Notes: generated by a model from the letters alone, not told the origin. DNA of 64,000 nucleotides from Siphonodentalium dalli (GCA_032622095.1 CP136068.1:156947151-157011150); one strand, 5' to 3'. Counted from the stretch's first letter, positions 13,913 to 26,794 are shown. Made by a program: numbers and translations.

Positions 13913-16900
13913 AATACAGGGTGTTGTACCGTGGCTAACAAAGTAAACTAAATTTTCACACCTTCAGCCCACTCGAGCGAAAATGATAACTGATCAGAGG
14001 GGTCCATATATGATAACATGCAATCCCCCCCTTTTTTAAAGGTCGAATACAGTGTTGTAGGGTGACCCCTGAGACAAACTAAATGTTCACCCGCTGTCAT
14101 CATCCCCGACCCAAAATGGCCAACCCATATGGGTTCAAATATGACACCTGTACAATTGCTCGACCCCTTAACCGTTTGATGTGGTATAATTGGTGATGTA
14201 GGGTGCCCCCCCCCCCCCCAAGATATACTGAATGTCGTGGGTGCCTCTGTAACCCACCCCAGGACGGCGGCAACTTTGGATCGGGTTGGTGAAAGGGGTG
14301 ATTACTTAATTTGTTTTACGGGCCACCCTACAACACCCTTTATATCTCAAATCGCCGTGGCTCATTCCAAGATGGTGGACAGCTACAACCAGATCATCTC
14401 TGTTCGCTTCCATTACACAAATGGGCCTGACGATCGTATAACACAATTAGTTATTTCGTGGCCACGAATTATTTATTTCGTGACCACGAATTAGTTATTT
14501 CGTGGCCACGAATTAGTATTTCGTGGCCACGAAATAAAAAAATATATTCCCATGTCCTAAAAGTTTTGACTGACACTTACATAAATATGACTCCCAGATT
14601 ACTTAGCAAACAACTCCGTTTTATGCGGTACTTCGTCCTGACAATACACATTACATTTGTCAATTGATGAAAAAATACCATCAATCAATTTTACAATGAC
14701 ATCCTGAAACTTTAGTCTTGATAAACATTGCATTTGTATAATAGCTGGACATTATCACTGAATCACGCGATTGTGATGTATATGATTGATGTGAACCACA
14801 TTTTTATCAACCACTGTATCTGGTGGCCTGACTATATTGCATTTTAATTTTGTAAAATCACATGTAGTTACGATAGATCACATGTAAGAGCCATGCATAT
14901 ATGATAGCCATTAAGTTCCACCACTGTGAATATTTGAGTAAATTGTCAAACTCTCAATAGGGTCCAACGATAGTTTTGTTCGCAACTGTAGTACTGTACC
15001 AGCGGAGACTTGTCTGACGACACCATTCTCAAAAATACATTTCAGAGTCATACTTGACATATGTGCACAATTTCAACTTACACAATTCATGAAAAGGATA
15101 ATCGTGTTAGTTACTATTTGTATAATCAGGAAACGCTCTTTAAAATTTTAAAACCGTCCAAACAATTTCTTTCCACTAAAATTTCAGACTGGAAACAAAT
15201 AGACTCTGAAAGTAGACCGCCATATTTGATACTTTTGTTAATTTCAACTCGCAGACTCCTCCAGAAGGTCAGTTATGAGGATTAATATGTGTATAATAAG
15301 CAAACGCTCTTTAAATTCTTAAAACAGTCCAAAAACTCTTGTTTTCCAATAAAATTTCAACTGGACACAGGTAAACTCTGAAAGTAGACATGCTATTGAT
15401 ACATAAACCGTTAATTCGCATGTCGTCTTAGACAATCCGAAATGGCGCGACCGTTGTTTTCGACCAAAGGAATCTGACTTGTGAAATCAGCTAGGGTGGG
15501 GGTAGGGTTAGCTTTTCTGCGATATCTTCACCAAAAATCGATGTATCGAAGTTTTGTTTGTGGCATATGATCAAGATATCCTTGTAGATTGTTCATGTTC
15601 GTCTATATGTGATAAGCTGAATCTAAGAATATACAATACCTTAATATTTGGGAAAGAAAATTGAAAATGCAGTCATAAATGCAATTCGTCTGATGAATTT
15701 TGATAAAATTCCACATTAAGATATGTAATTAAGTAATTTTTGGCAAGATCTCCCCATGTTTTTCGATATCCAAGAACACAGAAAGCCACTTACCGAACTT
15801 GCTATGCGTAATAGCATGTTTTTATTACCAGGTGGACGGGAAAAAATAGAGGGGTACACAAACAAAAGCCTCACACAAATCTGTTTCCACTAAAATATCA
15901 AGCTGGAAACAGGTAGATTATGAAAATAGACACATTGGTGCTATAGAAACTGTTCTCATATCGCTTTTAACATTCCGAAAACGCGCGACCATTTTTTTCG
16001 ACATATTAAGGAATCCGACTAAAACTCTGGGATTTAAAATTTAAAATCCAAAATTCCAGACATGTCTAAAGTAAGTCTGACGAATTTCACAGAGAATTAT
16101 ATACGTGCGGGCTTATTTATTATAGTCTATATAGAGCTCAGTATAGTTCACATGATCACGAACTGAATCACGCCCCAATTATTTTCTTCATATCTATGCC
16201 CGTGCCGACGGTGCCGTATATAGCTATTGAGTAGATATTCATGCATGTCATGATCAAGACCAAGAACGGACTTTCGTCGTAAAATTTTCGGCTATGGACT
16301 ATATGCCGAAGTCGATCGTCAGCCGACGGCATGCATGCACCGATGTCGGGTGGCTAACTGGGATATCTCTATTTTGCTGAGGCCCAGTCGAAAGGGTGGT
16401 TATAATTTTCGTTCTATGTTTTTTCAGCTTCGTCGGCGAATGACATGAAGTCGATTTGCAATTTTTGGATACTGACTATTTGCCGACATCGTATATAGCA
16501 AACGGCCACACGGACATAAATTAGATCAATCGATGTCGACAGGTATGCCTTCGTGCCGATGTTGGGCCGACGTCAGGTGGCTATCTGGGTAGAAATTAAG
16601 GTCACGTGGCGATTACAATTTAAGGACACAATTTCAGAGTCAACTTCCACTTTGAGAAGCCGAGCAACGATCTCGAACTTATTACTATAAGAGCATCATG
16701 AGCATGTATTTGTGAGCTTTTTTTGTAAACCCGAAACCGTGATCGTAACTTCGGATATAGTAGAACGACAACTGATAGCCTGAACACAAATTCTAGTGAC
16801 GTTGTACCCTAATTGTAATTCTTATCAGTAGAAGTTCCTTATGCCTGAAGACATTTCAACAACTTTATTAAATCCACTCTTTTATCGACGGAAGAATTTT

Positions 16901-17889
16901 TATTCCACACCCATTTACGTGAGGCACATGTATATATTCAACGGAATCCCAGCCATTGAATACATATTATTGTATACCTCTAGTGGAATACAAGCCGGAT
17001 CTATATTTGTTGACGTTGCATTAATAATATGTCGCCAAGAAAGAAGACGTAGGCCTACATTACGTCAACGATGCGATTCGGGTGATGCCCCGATCATTAC
17101 TGGTTATCCATCAGATTTAAATCACAATAAATTAGTAGCTATATTATCAATGAAGGTGACCGTCAAGGAATGAACGTATATGATACAACGGTGTAGAATA
17201 AATACAGAACCTGCATCATAATCTCGAATCTGCTATCGAACTCGTTGCGGAGGGCGCATAGTTACACTTTTCTCGACCTATACGTACGCTCTCGCGAAAT
17301 ATATCCATCTGCAACGCATTCGATAAAAGATTCTCGATTAAGATGCGCGCGTGTGCTCTGTAGACATCTATGTATTAATTAATGATTATTATGTTATTGT
17401 ATTTGTCGTACAAATGTATTCTGTTATATAATAATAAATCCTTAAGAATAACTGTTGTTGAAATGTAATACCAAATGCAAATAATCCCAACTGTTGCTTA
17501 AAGGGGTACCGTGCTGTACACTAAATCCGGCCATTTATTGCAACATCTCTTTTTATACTCAACAGAATATATGCAACCAATGGATGAATTTGAGCCATGG
17601 ATTCGTGCAATATACACTCATTTGCTCCATGCATGGACGATTCAAACAACATATAGACTGGCTTCAAGCTTTCCACATGTTGGACATTTCCAACTGATGA
17701 CCATTTAAGTTCCCAATATTGAACAAACTGAAAGTATAGGAAAATAATGTTTTCTTAAAGGTAGGCCTACTCAATCCGATAAGACGAAAACGTCCTATTT
17801 GATCGCATTTTGCCAATTTAAGCTCAATATTATATATCTCGTCTTTTTCTAACGATATCCTGAAACCATGCTTGCTGTCACTGACAAAA
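13913..17889. other. Non-coding, repeat-rich intergenic DNA
   Basis: No host gene recognised. Visible structure: a C15 run near 14206-14219, a diverged tandem repeat around 15110-15420 with a relative at 15879-15960 (core AAACGCTCTTTAAA, CTCTGAAAGTAGAC), and GCCGAYGTCGG-like repeats at 16200-16580. The 110-codon ORF at 16841-17173 has no recognisable domain. Confidence 0.5.
14451..14535. repeat. Cluster of TTTCGTGGCCACGAA palindromes
   Basis: Four tandem copies of a 16-18 bp perfect palindrome, ATTTCGTGGCCACGAAT, one with a GACC variant. Confidence 0.85.
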
Positions 17890-18021
17890 CCACAGTTGTT
17901 GGAAACTTGTCAAAAAACCCGAAAAGAGATGTCACCACCCCTACTTATTAATATAATATTAATAAGTAGGGGTGGTGACATCTCTTTTCGGGGTTTTTTG
18001 ACAAGTTTCCAACAACTGTGG
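17890..18021. repeat. 132-bp near-perfect hairpin
   Basis: Inverted arms of about 60 bp running from CCACAGTTGTTGGAAACTTG to its complement, meeting at TTAATATAATATTAA with almost no loop. The only differences are about one base. No terminal duplication is obvious. Confidence 0.9.
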
Positions 18022-19085
18022 ACAAAACACAGCTAATGAGGTATAGCCCCAATCTATTTATAGCATACCAGGGGGAGATAAACCATGCATGTAGTTTGAA
18101 GAAGCGTTAGGAACAGGCAGTGAACAGCTGATTTCAACAACAACAACAACATGGTGGCGAATATTTTTGAGTCCCTTTAAATTACTATTTCTTTGGTTTC
18201 GGGGGTAAACAATATTTGATTCCAGTCGAGGAACCTATCCATCAAAGCTCAGAGTGATCAGATATCGATTTTTTAAATTTGTTATTTCAATTGTTTGTGG
18301 GCCGGAAGTATGAGGTCAAACGGACGGTCTTGCAGATAAAGATGGATAACCCTAAAATCAAGTGGTAACTAGAATGCACTCAGAGAAATGCCAACGTGCA
18401 CAAAAATGTAATAAAAAATAATAATAATAAAAAAATTCACTGTATTTTACTTAATTTATTTAATTTAATTTAATGTTAGCAAAAAAAAGACAATTACAAT
18501 CTTCAATAATTTTATTTAGGGGCTAACAGTGTGGTGTTTTGTGATTTCGGAAAGGTACATGGCGAATATACTGTGAACTTAAAAATGTTATTTAGACAAA
18601 CAAATGGCTCGTAATTATCAACGAAATGTTCGGCCATGGAAAACACTCAGCCAATTCACGACTTTTTATTTTAAATTTAATGCGCTAGATAAAATATAGT
18701 CCCCCAATTACCATCGCTCTTATCGTTAAAAATACTGATAAACATGAAAAATTGCCACCTCAAATAGAAATAAATATGCACAACAATTAGTTTCTGCATG
18801 TACCTGATGTCTTTTTCAGATGTTTACCACTTACAAATTGCGGTTTTTCTTTTACCGCGATCTTGAAGCTGACTTGAAACAATGGGAAATTGTTTACTCA
18901 AAATAGATGTATTTCACGCCGTGTCTGTCGCGGTTTCATGTCAAGAAATTTTGTCAAATGATATCGAGACACTGACATTGGTGGGGTATAACTATAACGT
19001 GGTGTTTTGTATTCTGAAAGTACATGTATACAGGGCGAATGTACTGACTGTCAATTTTCGACAAAAGCCACATCGCTGGTTTGTT
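18022..19085. other. Non-coding; fragment of the TTAA-MITE family
   Basis: No gene. 18163-18290 resembles the interior of the TTAA element at 51844-52281 (ATTACTATTTCTTTGG, AGTCGAGGAACC). A matching right end with CGGATTGGGTACCTTTAA lies near 19530-19547. Also a short (CAA)n at 18137 and A/T tracts. Confidence 0.5.
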
Positions 19086-19455
19086 TATATAGTAACGAGC
19101 TAGTAGGGCCTAACGGAAATCAGTGCCAAGGGCGTCAACTCTATAATCTACTCCGTAACGTCGCCGACATGTGCTGCGTAAGGGTGACGTCATGGAGTGA
19201 AATCGGTAGGGTGACACCAACGTACGTACCGGCCTACGAATCTGACTGATCGCCATACTGTTGTGCGAGCGCATTTATATAGCAACGAGCTAGTAATGGA
19301 AGTCAGTGCCAAGGGCGTCAACTCTATAATCTACTCCGTAACGTCGCCGGCATGTACTGCGTAAGGGTGACGTCATGGAGTGAAATCGGTAGGTAACACC
19401 AACGTACGTACCTACGAATCTGACTGATCGCCATACTGTTGCGCGAGCGCACGTA
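19086..19455. repeat. 190-bp tandem duplication
   Basis: Two copies start at 19086 and 19276 (TATATAG, then AACGAGCTAGTA). Both include CAGTGCCAAGGGCGTCAACT and GGGTGACGTCATGGAGTGAA, with small indels between them. CRE-like TGACGTCA is present in each. No coding potential seen. Confidence 0.85.
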
Positions 19456-20414
19456 ATAATACAGTAACTCGAATCAAAATATTTTTTATCTCCGAAGCCA
19501 AAGAAATAGTAATTTAGTAGCGTCTGATCGGATTGGGTACCTTTAATTAAATTCGTGTTGACCACACGCATTCTTCGTCGGTAGTGCTTCTTTATTTGAA
19601 ACAAACGTCGCTTGAACAGTCCGACGACTGCCTCCAGGCTCCAGTAAATGAATATGGGTCAAATCCTCCGGTCAAGCCAATTTGACCTTGTCTGGGGACA
19701 CGTTGAGACTGGACATTAGAATATATTATTCTAAGTACTGGGGAGAATTTGTCACTACAATGTGAAAACGCCCTGCCATTGCTAGTTGTCACCTTTGGTA
19801 TCTTACGAACGTTCAATTTCGTATCATATAAATAAATGGACCAATAAATTTCGACCTTGCAAACTTGTCTTGTCCAATGGAATTCGTTGTTTCTGAGTAT
19901 GGATTCAAAATTTTGTTTACACCCGGCGACGGTCTCATTTTGTAAAAAAAAAATTGTGGTTGGAGGTAAATATTGCATGAATTTGAGACATGTTTGCGTC
20001 ATTTTTAACACTCATATTTGTTATTTATTTAATTTGTTTCATTTCGTCATCGTTTAGACCATTTAAATAGAAATTAACTTCATATTCAAGGCAATAAAAA
20101 CTTTCCTGACTTTGTCGGTGACTGGCTGGAGTTTCAATCAGTCTGGGCAAGTTGAGACCTGTCTCAGATATCCAGCATAGCTTCCATATGAGCTATATAG
20201 CCCGTTAACACCACTCCAACCATATATAACATGGGCCCCATTCTTCATTTCAGCACACGAATATAGCTCCAAAGGGTCCATGTTTACCTGTTTACCTGTT
20301 TCTTGACTTTCTGCCTTTAAAGGCACACCCTTTCGGTATTAACTATTATTCACAGTTTAGTACGTATCTATGTACAGGTTAAAAATTCTGTTAAAATATC
20401 ACTGATAATTAAGA
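19456..20414. other. Non-coding flank 3' of the LINE
   Basis: No gene recognised. The 139-codon minus ORF at 19592-20011 has no domain I know and is likely chance. Confidence 0.45.
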
Positions 20415-20927
20415 TCATCCATGGGTGTCACCCAACGACTTGGTTGTCAATTTTAGACCATTATAATTTATATCTTTCTGTGTGTAGGTTGTAGCATAGT
20501 CTACGTGAATGGAATTGGAGTAGACCGATCTCTTTAGCTGGTGTGGTACCATTATTAATGGCTGCATTCGCATCAATGATTCAATCACAATCTGGAGCAG
20601 GCTGTGCTGTAGAATCTCGGGATGAGACCTGCTGGCATCCTGGATCAGTTGAGTAATATGTGGCATCACTCTTTTACGCACATCATTCAGGTGGTCACAC
20701 TGCAGTATGAAATGTTCTAAAGTCTCTGGATGTTGCTTGCAGAGTTGACAGGTAGGATCAACTTCGGCCTTATTAAACTTCACTCGATTAGTTTGCAAGA
20801 TATACGTGCCAGTGGCTATTTTAGTTTTTACTGGGATGCGAGTGTAGTCTCTACTGCTTGTGGCACTGGATGTAATTACTGGATGACATTTTCCAGGAGA
20901 ATATTGTAGTATTTTTGGGTTCCTCAT
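20415..20927 (-). pseudogene. LINE ORF2 C-terminal part
   Basis: 170 codons continuing the LINE protein after the insert. TGTYILQTNRVKFN is followed by CQLCKQHPETLEHFILQCDH, a CxxC...HxxxxC pattern found at the C-terminus of many CR1/jockey-group polymerases. The first codons (NPKILQYSPGKCHP) would follow on from the RT ORF if the 21.0-kb insert were absent. Confidence 0.75.
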
Positions 20928-21308
20928 ATTATCCCCAAGGCATACTATTGGTCTGTCTCAGTCTCAGTCATCACAGTACATACCGGTACCGTACCTGGAT
21001 TCTGAGCTGCTCCCGCTGCTCTGAGCTCTGAGCTGTCGGGCCGGCCCAAGATCTTCCTCTGTGATATCCTTCCTTGGTGAGATTCTAGCAACAACTGACT
21101 TGAGATGAGACTGAGGGCAGAGGGTGACCTGGGATAATTACTCACCCAGTCACACCTCATGTGTCATGCCATGATTGTATCATTATCCATTGATCCCCAG
21201 TTATGCTGGCTGAAGTCAGATAAACAATCAAGACCGACCTAGTTTAGTGGTGCAGAACTAGTATGTGCCCATGCTATTCTTTAAGGTGGGTTTATTACCT
21301 TAGGCTGC
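20928..21308. other. Insert within the LINE ORF
   Basis: About 380 bp with no coding continuity, separating the RT ORF from its C-terminal domain. It contains CTGAGCTGCTCCCGCTGCTC and other GAGCT-rich sequence. It may be a short element inserted into the LINE. I could not define a target-site duplication by eye. Confidence 0.5.
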
Positions 21309-23372
21309 TTAAGGGAGTGAAATACATGTGTATATTATAACCCAAATTATACCACAATATTCTTTGGATAAGAAGTTTAGTGATGGGTACATGTTGGCAT
21401 CATTTAGAATTTGCTCTTTCCAGTATGTGTTGACTGCTTTGTTGATCATATTCTTCATTTCCATTTTACTCATAGGATGTTGAAGTATGTCTAATGGATC
21501 TGGGAGGTTGTATGTAGCAAAAATTTGTTGCACAGCAATAAACCAACTGTTACTGGTAGATGGTTTGAATGAAAGTTTCCTCATGGCAAGTTGATGTTCA
21601 CAAGAGTCCACAGCTAGGCGTGATATATTTCCAAATAGAACCGTTGCTCTTTTGTGGATGACGGCTTGCAAGGGTAAGAGACCAGATAGTATATATACTG
21701 AGACATTAGCCGCATTACTCGGTAGAGAAAGTAGTTGTCTATAAATCCGTCTATGGTGCTTCTCCAGTTGATCAAGAATCGTCCCAGATGGTAGAGAGAG
21801 TTTTAGTCCATATGTGTATAAGGGTAAGATGAATGTTCGAAATATTAATGCAAATGATGTGACAGGGTCGACCCCGTTCTCACCATGTAAGCCGGCTCCC
21901 ATAAGGCTATATGTTGCTCGTGTTGCTCTCTTGATGTTTTCCTCAACTGATGAGTTAGCCTGGTTACATGTGGTACGTGTGATTCCCATGTGAGGTGTGT
22001 TGCTTACAAGTGGCATGTTAACATTGTCGATGTTCCACTCAAATTCATCATCAACATGGGACTTTCCGGTTTTGACTTTCAAAATCACACTTTTCTTCTG
22101 TTGGAGTAAATATCCTTCCATTCTGCTGTAGTCGAAGCAAATGTTGATGAGTCTCTGCAGCACGACTGGGTCATTACTCATTAGAGTGACGTCATCTGCA
22201 CAGGTAGGTGATGTTACATTGACGTCCTCGATAACAGTCGCATATTCTGACGAAGCAAGTCTGTCAAGTAGGTTGTTGATATAGACTTTATATAGGTCGG
22301 CACTCAATACACCTCCTTGGCGTACTCCTTGGGTGTTAATGTATGTGTTTGATAGTTGATTCTGCCATTTTACAGCTGTCTTAGGACTGTCGTATATATT
22401 CTTTAGCATCTGCCATTCACAACCTTCCACTCCTAGATGATATAACTTTTTCAGTAGGTTGTCATGAATAACCACATCGAATGCAGATTTTGCATCTAAG
22501 AATGCAATATAAGACGGACGTTTTGTATCTCGATTGTTTCTGCACCATTCTTCAACAATTAGGGCACAGTTCATTGGTGATGAGTTGCACGTAAACCCTC
22601 GCTGTAGTGGGTTCTGTTTGAGTAAAATCCTTGGGTTTATTCGATTCTTCAGCACAGCTTCAACGGTGCGGTATAGGACAGGGGTGATTGTAATACCACG
22701 ATAGTTTGAAGAAATTTTGCTGCCTCCTTTATTTTTGAAAATCGGATTTAGTGTTCCTACTTTTAAACATTCAGGAAAGCACTGGTCCATGAATAAACGA
22801 TTCAATATAACACGAACAAAAGATATGAGCTCGTTTCCGCCATGGAAGAAGTGTTCAGCAGCAATAGAGTACCGGTATGGGTCTAGAGCATTGCCACGAT
22901 TCAACATCTTAATAGCTTTGGTGACTTCCTCATCTGTTATAGGTATAAATTGGTCACTAGTCGAACACAGCTGTTGGATGATATTTGTTTCCCTTTGCAC
23001 AAACTGAATATAGTCTTTGTCAATGTTTTCACTAGGCGATGTTGTGGCTAGTTTATGGAAGTGTGTGTACCAGCCTTTTATAATGTCGCTGCCAGAAAAT
23101 ATTTCATCTCCAACATGTAGGTCATCGGTGGATATAATTCCTTTCCTTCGCTGTTTCTTCACTAATTTATAAAATAATTGTTTGTCATTAACGTGTGCAG
23201 CCATGATTTCTTGCTTGGATTCAGCTGAGCACTTCGCCTTGTTTACCCGAATCTCTCGACGTAGAGCTTGCGTTGTTAATCGCTTGTTAATGAGATATTT
23301 ATCCTCTGGATTCGTGTTCCGGCCATTACTTTTCCACAGGTAGAATGCCTCCTTCTCTCGGATGGCAGTCAT
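21309..23372 (-). pseudogene. LINE reverse transcriptase ORF
   Basis: A 687-codon open frame. RT motifs are FLDAKSAFD at 291-299 (first catalytic Asp), GVRQGGVLSADLY at 349-361, and CADDV at 391-395 holding the catalytic Asp pair. NYRGITITP (223-231) and LKNRINP (241-247) are typical of the fingers region. The enzyme would copy LINE RNA at a nicked genomic site. The catalytic residues are intact but the element lacks its endonuclease and its C-terminal domain is detached by an insert, so it cannot move by itself. The last codons are not LINE sequence. Confidence 0.88.
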
Positions 23373-23661
23373 TATGGTGGGTGGCCATCTTTTGAATTAG
23401 TACCCTTTTTCCTTACTCGCTTACTTGGAACTAAGGAATTTGCACTTACGATAAGCACACGATGAAGCTCTTTAATGCATTCATGACCACCCGCCCCTGA
23501 GACGACTCGCACGTTTCACCCCGAGACAACCCACCCGGGGACAACCAGCCCTCCTAAAATTAATTAGGAGGTGTGACGGGATTATGAGGTGTTTGTTTAA
23601 AGAAACTTGGTTGTTCTTTGTTGTTTTTTATTTGATGTAATAATAAATAATATACATATAG

Positions 23662-24945
23662 GAGGGTGACGACCCCCCTTTTCGGATGCCGGATGCCGGG
23701 TCTGTTATGGCGTATTCCGGATGCCAGACCACTGTACGCCGGATGCCGTCGGGCACATATATCGGATGCCGGATGCTTCCATTGATAATCTTTCTTGACG
23801 TTAACAGCAAAAACAGCAAAAACACAACCAAATTACGTCCGCTAATTTATAGTTATTTGCTCGGACACAATATTATCCACAATTTAGCTAATTATACGTC
23901 TCGTTATCAATTCTGACATATCTAAATAGTGATAATTAATATATAGTACCTACGGTAGGCCTACTGTTAAAATAAATCGCAATGCTGATCTGCGATATCG
24001 GTTTGTTATATTATCCGATAGAGTTGTCGCCCATCTGATGTCTGCTTGACAGTAATTTTTAATATCATATATTCAATATGTAATTAACTTTTATTAAATT
24101 AAAAAAAAATGTATTTAGAAGCCTGCATGCGACTTCAATTTAATAAAACCATTAAAATGTCTGAAACTCGCAGTTTTGGACTAAACTTCAACGAAGTAGA
24201 CAATCCTAAGTACAATCATGGCGGTGTTGAGAAAAGAATATGCACTTGGCGAATGGGTTAAGACACTCGAAGTCTCGAACTACAGGTTCATATTTGCACT
24301 GAAGAGGCTAGCAAGAGATCCCGAGTATCCAAATGGAAGATTTTTACCACTCCTGTCATTTGGAGCATGGTCTATGCCTTTCATCCCCACCCAATACGCC
24401 CTGTCATGTCATTAACTCCCGGCCATATTAGTTCCACCAGTTCCGGTTCCGTGATATAAGAGATTCCTCCATGCAGCCCCGGCGGGTTCCGTCGTTTTAT
24501 TGCTACAAATCAAAGTTCTGGAGTAGCATTTCCATATATGATCATATATCGAGCTTTTGAATATTCATAACTTCCATATATGTCATATATGGAAATGCTA
24601 CTCCAAAACTTTGACCTGTAGCACTAAAACCACGGAACCGGACCTGGTGGATCCAATATGGCCGCGAGTAAGTTAGACAGGGCGTATATATATGTGTGAT
24701 AGTAGATCATACCTTTAGTAAAAAGTTTAATCTTTCCGTAAAGCTGCTAAATCAAATCATTACTAGCCAATACGGAGAATAATTCCAATACCTCGTGCCA
24801 ACGTTTACTTCGTTCCTGAGTCTGTTTTCAATAAATTTAATTGAATAGTATTCCGGATGCCGTCTCTCTGTTATGGCGTATTCCGGATGCCGGGGTCCAT
24901 TTTAAGCCGGATGCCGGATGCCAGGGGGAGGGGGTCGTCACCCTC
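23662..24945. mobile_element. Middle TIR element with CCGGATGCC repeats
   Basis: TIR GAGGGTGACGACCCCC at the left and GGGGGTCGTCACCCTC at the right, flanked by ATATAG on both sides (6-bp duplication). Subterminal regions are built of CCGGATGCC repeats, some with TATGGCGTATT. An internal open stretch (24218-24415) is not recognisable. Confidence 0.75.
24397..24684. mobile_element. Inner palindromic MITE (TA target)
   Basis: 288 bp beginning CGCCCTGTC and ending GACAGGGCG, flanked by TA on both sides. It is largely self-complementary: GGAGTAGCATTTCCATATAT pairs with its complement near the centre. It sits inside the 23662-24945 element. Confidence 0.75.
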
Positions 24946-25922
24946 ATATAGGCCTATGTATGTAATATAAACACAACAATGTATCAACGATAATATGTTT
25001 ATTCGAAGATTAAAAACAAAAATAAAAAACAAAGTTTAATGAACGGAACGAAGTATAATATGAATGAGGTTTAAAAACAAAATTTAATAAGGAACTTTAA
25101 CGAAACAAATTCAATGACAATGGCATGTTGCTTTGGTCGCACCTCCAATTCGCAGTGAATGCAAGGAAATGTACTTCCAGAATGAAGATACCTGGTTTTG
25201 TGTTTGGGATGATCCCTGGGAAGGTTTGAAATGGCTGTCAGCCCTCTCCTACAACCCACGTCTGTATGGTATAATGCCGCTGAAGAGCGTTAATTTGTTG
25301 GGTTTGGGTTTGTGAGTGTTTTATAATAAGTAGATGTTTGCCTGCTGTGTATTGGGTGCATGCCACCGTGCAAGAAGCTAAGTCCCCCCCATTCCGAAAC
25401 TAATGAAGATAACCCACACTCCAGAGTTAATATACCAAGTTATGTCGGCATCGTTCAAATGCTGTTTGTATACTCACCTCCAGTTAACATCAGTGAGATG
25501 AATCCCGATCACTAAGTGTTATGATAACACACTGTGATAATGACCCTTTGCATCAAATGTTTGTTTTTAAAGCACCCCTTTTAATTAGGTTTTACTTACC
25601 TTAAGTGCCGTTAAGTTGTCAAAACATTGTGTCATTCTCACGCATTTACATAATTAATGAATAAACACATGTTTTGTTGGTCAAAATCTTTAATAATATA
25701 TCCTCCAAGAACATAAAAGAACATAATTACTATTAACAATATTTCTGGACAACCCGCCCATGTTTATCGGGAAGACCCGCCCCGAAAACAGCAGATGGGC
25801 GGGTTGTCTCAGGGGCGGGTAGTCCCGTTCCCCCCCCAAATTGCTTTGAATTTAAAGTAAATTTTTATTTAAATGCTCATAACGAATCAATGATGATGAA
25901 TTGAAACAAAGTAATTACTAGT

Positions 25923-26301
25923 ACCCTGCTGGACAAAACATGTGTCCACTTAACTGCGGTGCGGTTAGCGTTGCCACCTCGGCCGAAATGCAACTACACC
26001 GCAGCTCCACCGACTAACTACAGTTGGGCCGCGGTGTAATTGCCATTCAGCATGGTGTAGTTGCCGCGGTGTACTTTCATTAGACTGAAAAAAAGACGAT
26101 ACAAACCAGAAATATAACCACGGTGCACATGTCATTCGGCCGCGAGAGTAGTTGCCTTTCGGCCATGGTGTCCTTGCCGTTCGGCCCGCAGTGTACTTGC
26201 CGTTCGGCCGCGGTGCTCAACTTCAGTTACAAACTCTGACACCGCGGCCGGACGGCAAATACACCGCGGTGCCAATGGACACTTGTTTTGTCTAGCGGGG
26301 T
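25923..26301. mobile_element. MITE-like element with CCGCGGTG motifs
   Basis: Terminal inverted repeats of about 26 bp (ACCCTGCTGGACAAAACA left; TGTTTTGTCTAGCGGGGT right). The interior is rich in CCGCGGTG/CACCGCGG and CCGTTCGGCC motifs. No ORF. Confidence 0.65.
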
Positions 26302-26351
26302 GAATAAGAAATAGGCATCCCCCAAATGCCCATTATCGTGTGAAAAAATTA

Positions 26352-26794
26352 CTCTCGGGCTCCAAATAAAAGTGCAGGCCCAAATAAGAGTGCAGGGGGG
26401 AATTCCATTGAAAGTTAATTAAAGTGCAGACCCAAATAATAGTGCAGGGGGGACTCGGAGCAAAACATAAAAAATAACTGTGGTTAAACAAATTATTTTT
26501 ATAGTACTAGTAGGTCAAGTATAGGAATCAACATACATTTAGTATGTGTCATGTGATGTTTTATTCAATATTTAAATGTTCACATGTATGTCATATACTT
26601 GAATATGTACATGCATAAAGCTATAAGCTCATCATTTTGATATCAGAATCATATAGAAATCTTGAGTTTGTGCTGATTTCCAATTTTTATAGCCTCAAAA
26701 TTAATAAACGTGCAGACCCAAATAAGCACTGTGCAGGGGGAAATTTCCCAAGAAAATAATAGACGTGCATGCATGTTTGTTTGGAGCCAAAGAG
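26352..26794. mobile_element. MITE-like element with GTGCAG repeats (TA target)
   Basis: Left end CTCTCGGGCTCCAAAT, right end TTTGGAGCCAAAGAG, with TA on each side. It contains three copies of a repeat with GCAGRCCCAAATAA and GTGCAGGGGG. Confidence 0.6.

Larger units (their letters stand above)
20415..23480 (-). mobile_element. CR1/jockey-like non-LTR retrotransposon, 5' truncated
   Basis: Minus-strand LINE remnant of about 3 kb holding the endonuclease-RT linker, the reverse transcriptase, and a C-terminal domain with a CCHC-like zinc motif. There is no apurinic endonuclease domain, so it is 5' truncated. The linker (for example SKRVRKKGTN) is readable up to about 23480 in another frame, indicating a frameshift near 23393. 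Just beyond it begins the TIR of the element at 23485. An unrelated insert splits the ORF at about 20930-21308. Confidence 0.85.
23485..25824. mobile_element. Outer TIR element of a nested set
   Basis: Ends are imperfect inverted repeats of about 25 bp: GACCACCCGCCCCTGAGAC on the left and its near-complement GTCTCAGGGGCGGGTAGTC on the right. Both ends also carry CAACCCGCCC-type subrepeats. It appears to abut the 5' end of the LINE and contains the elements at 23662 and 24397. No transposase was recognised. Confidence 0.6.

Noticed and set aside
13577-13941. Minus-strand ORFs within the 12.8-kb TIR element, similar to one at 38923
   Set aside because: Similarity is due to shared element DNA; both strands are open in places and no transposase motif is seen.
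16841-17173. 110-codon ORF
   Set aside because: No recognisable domain, no splice or promoter context; length expected by chance in AT-rich DNA.
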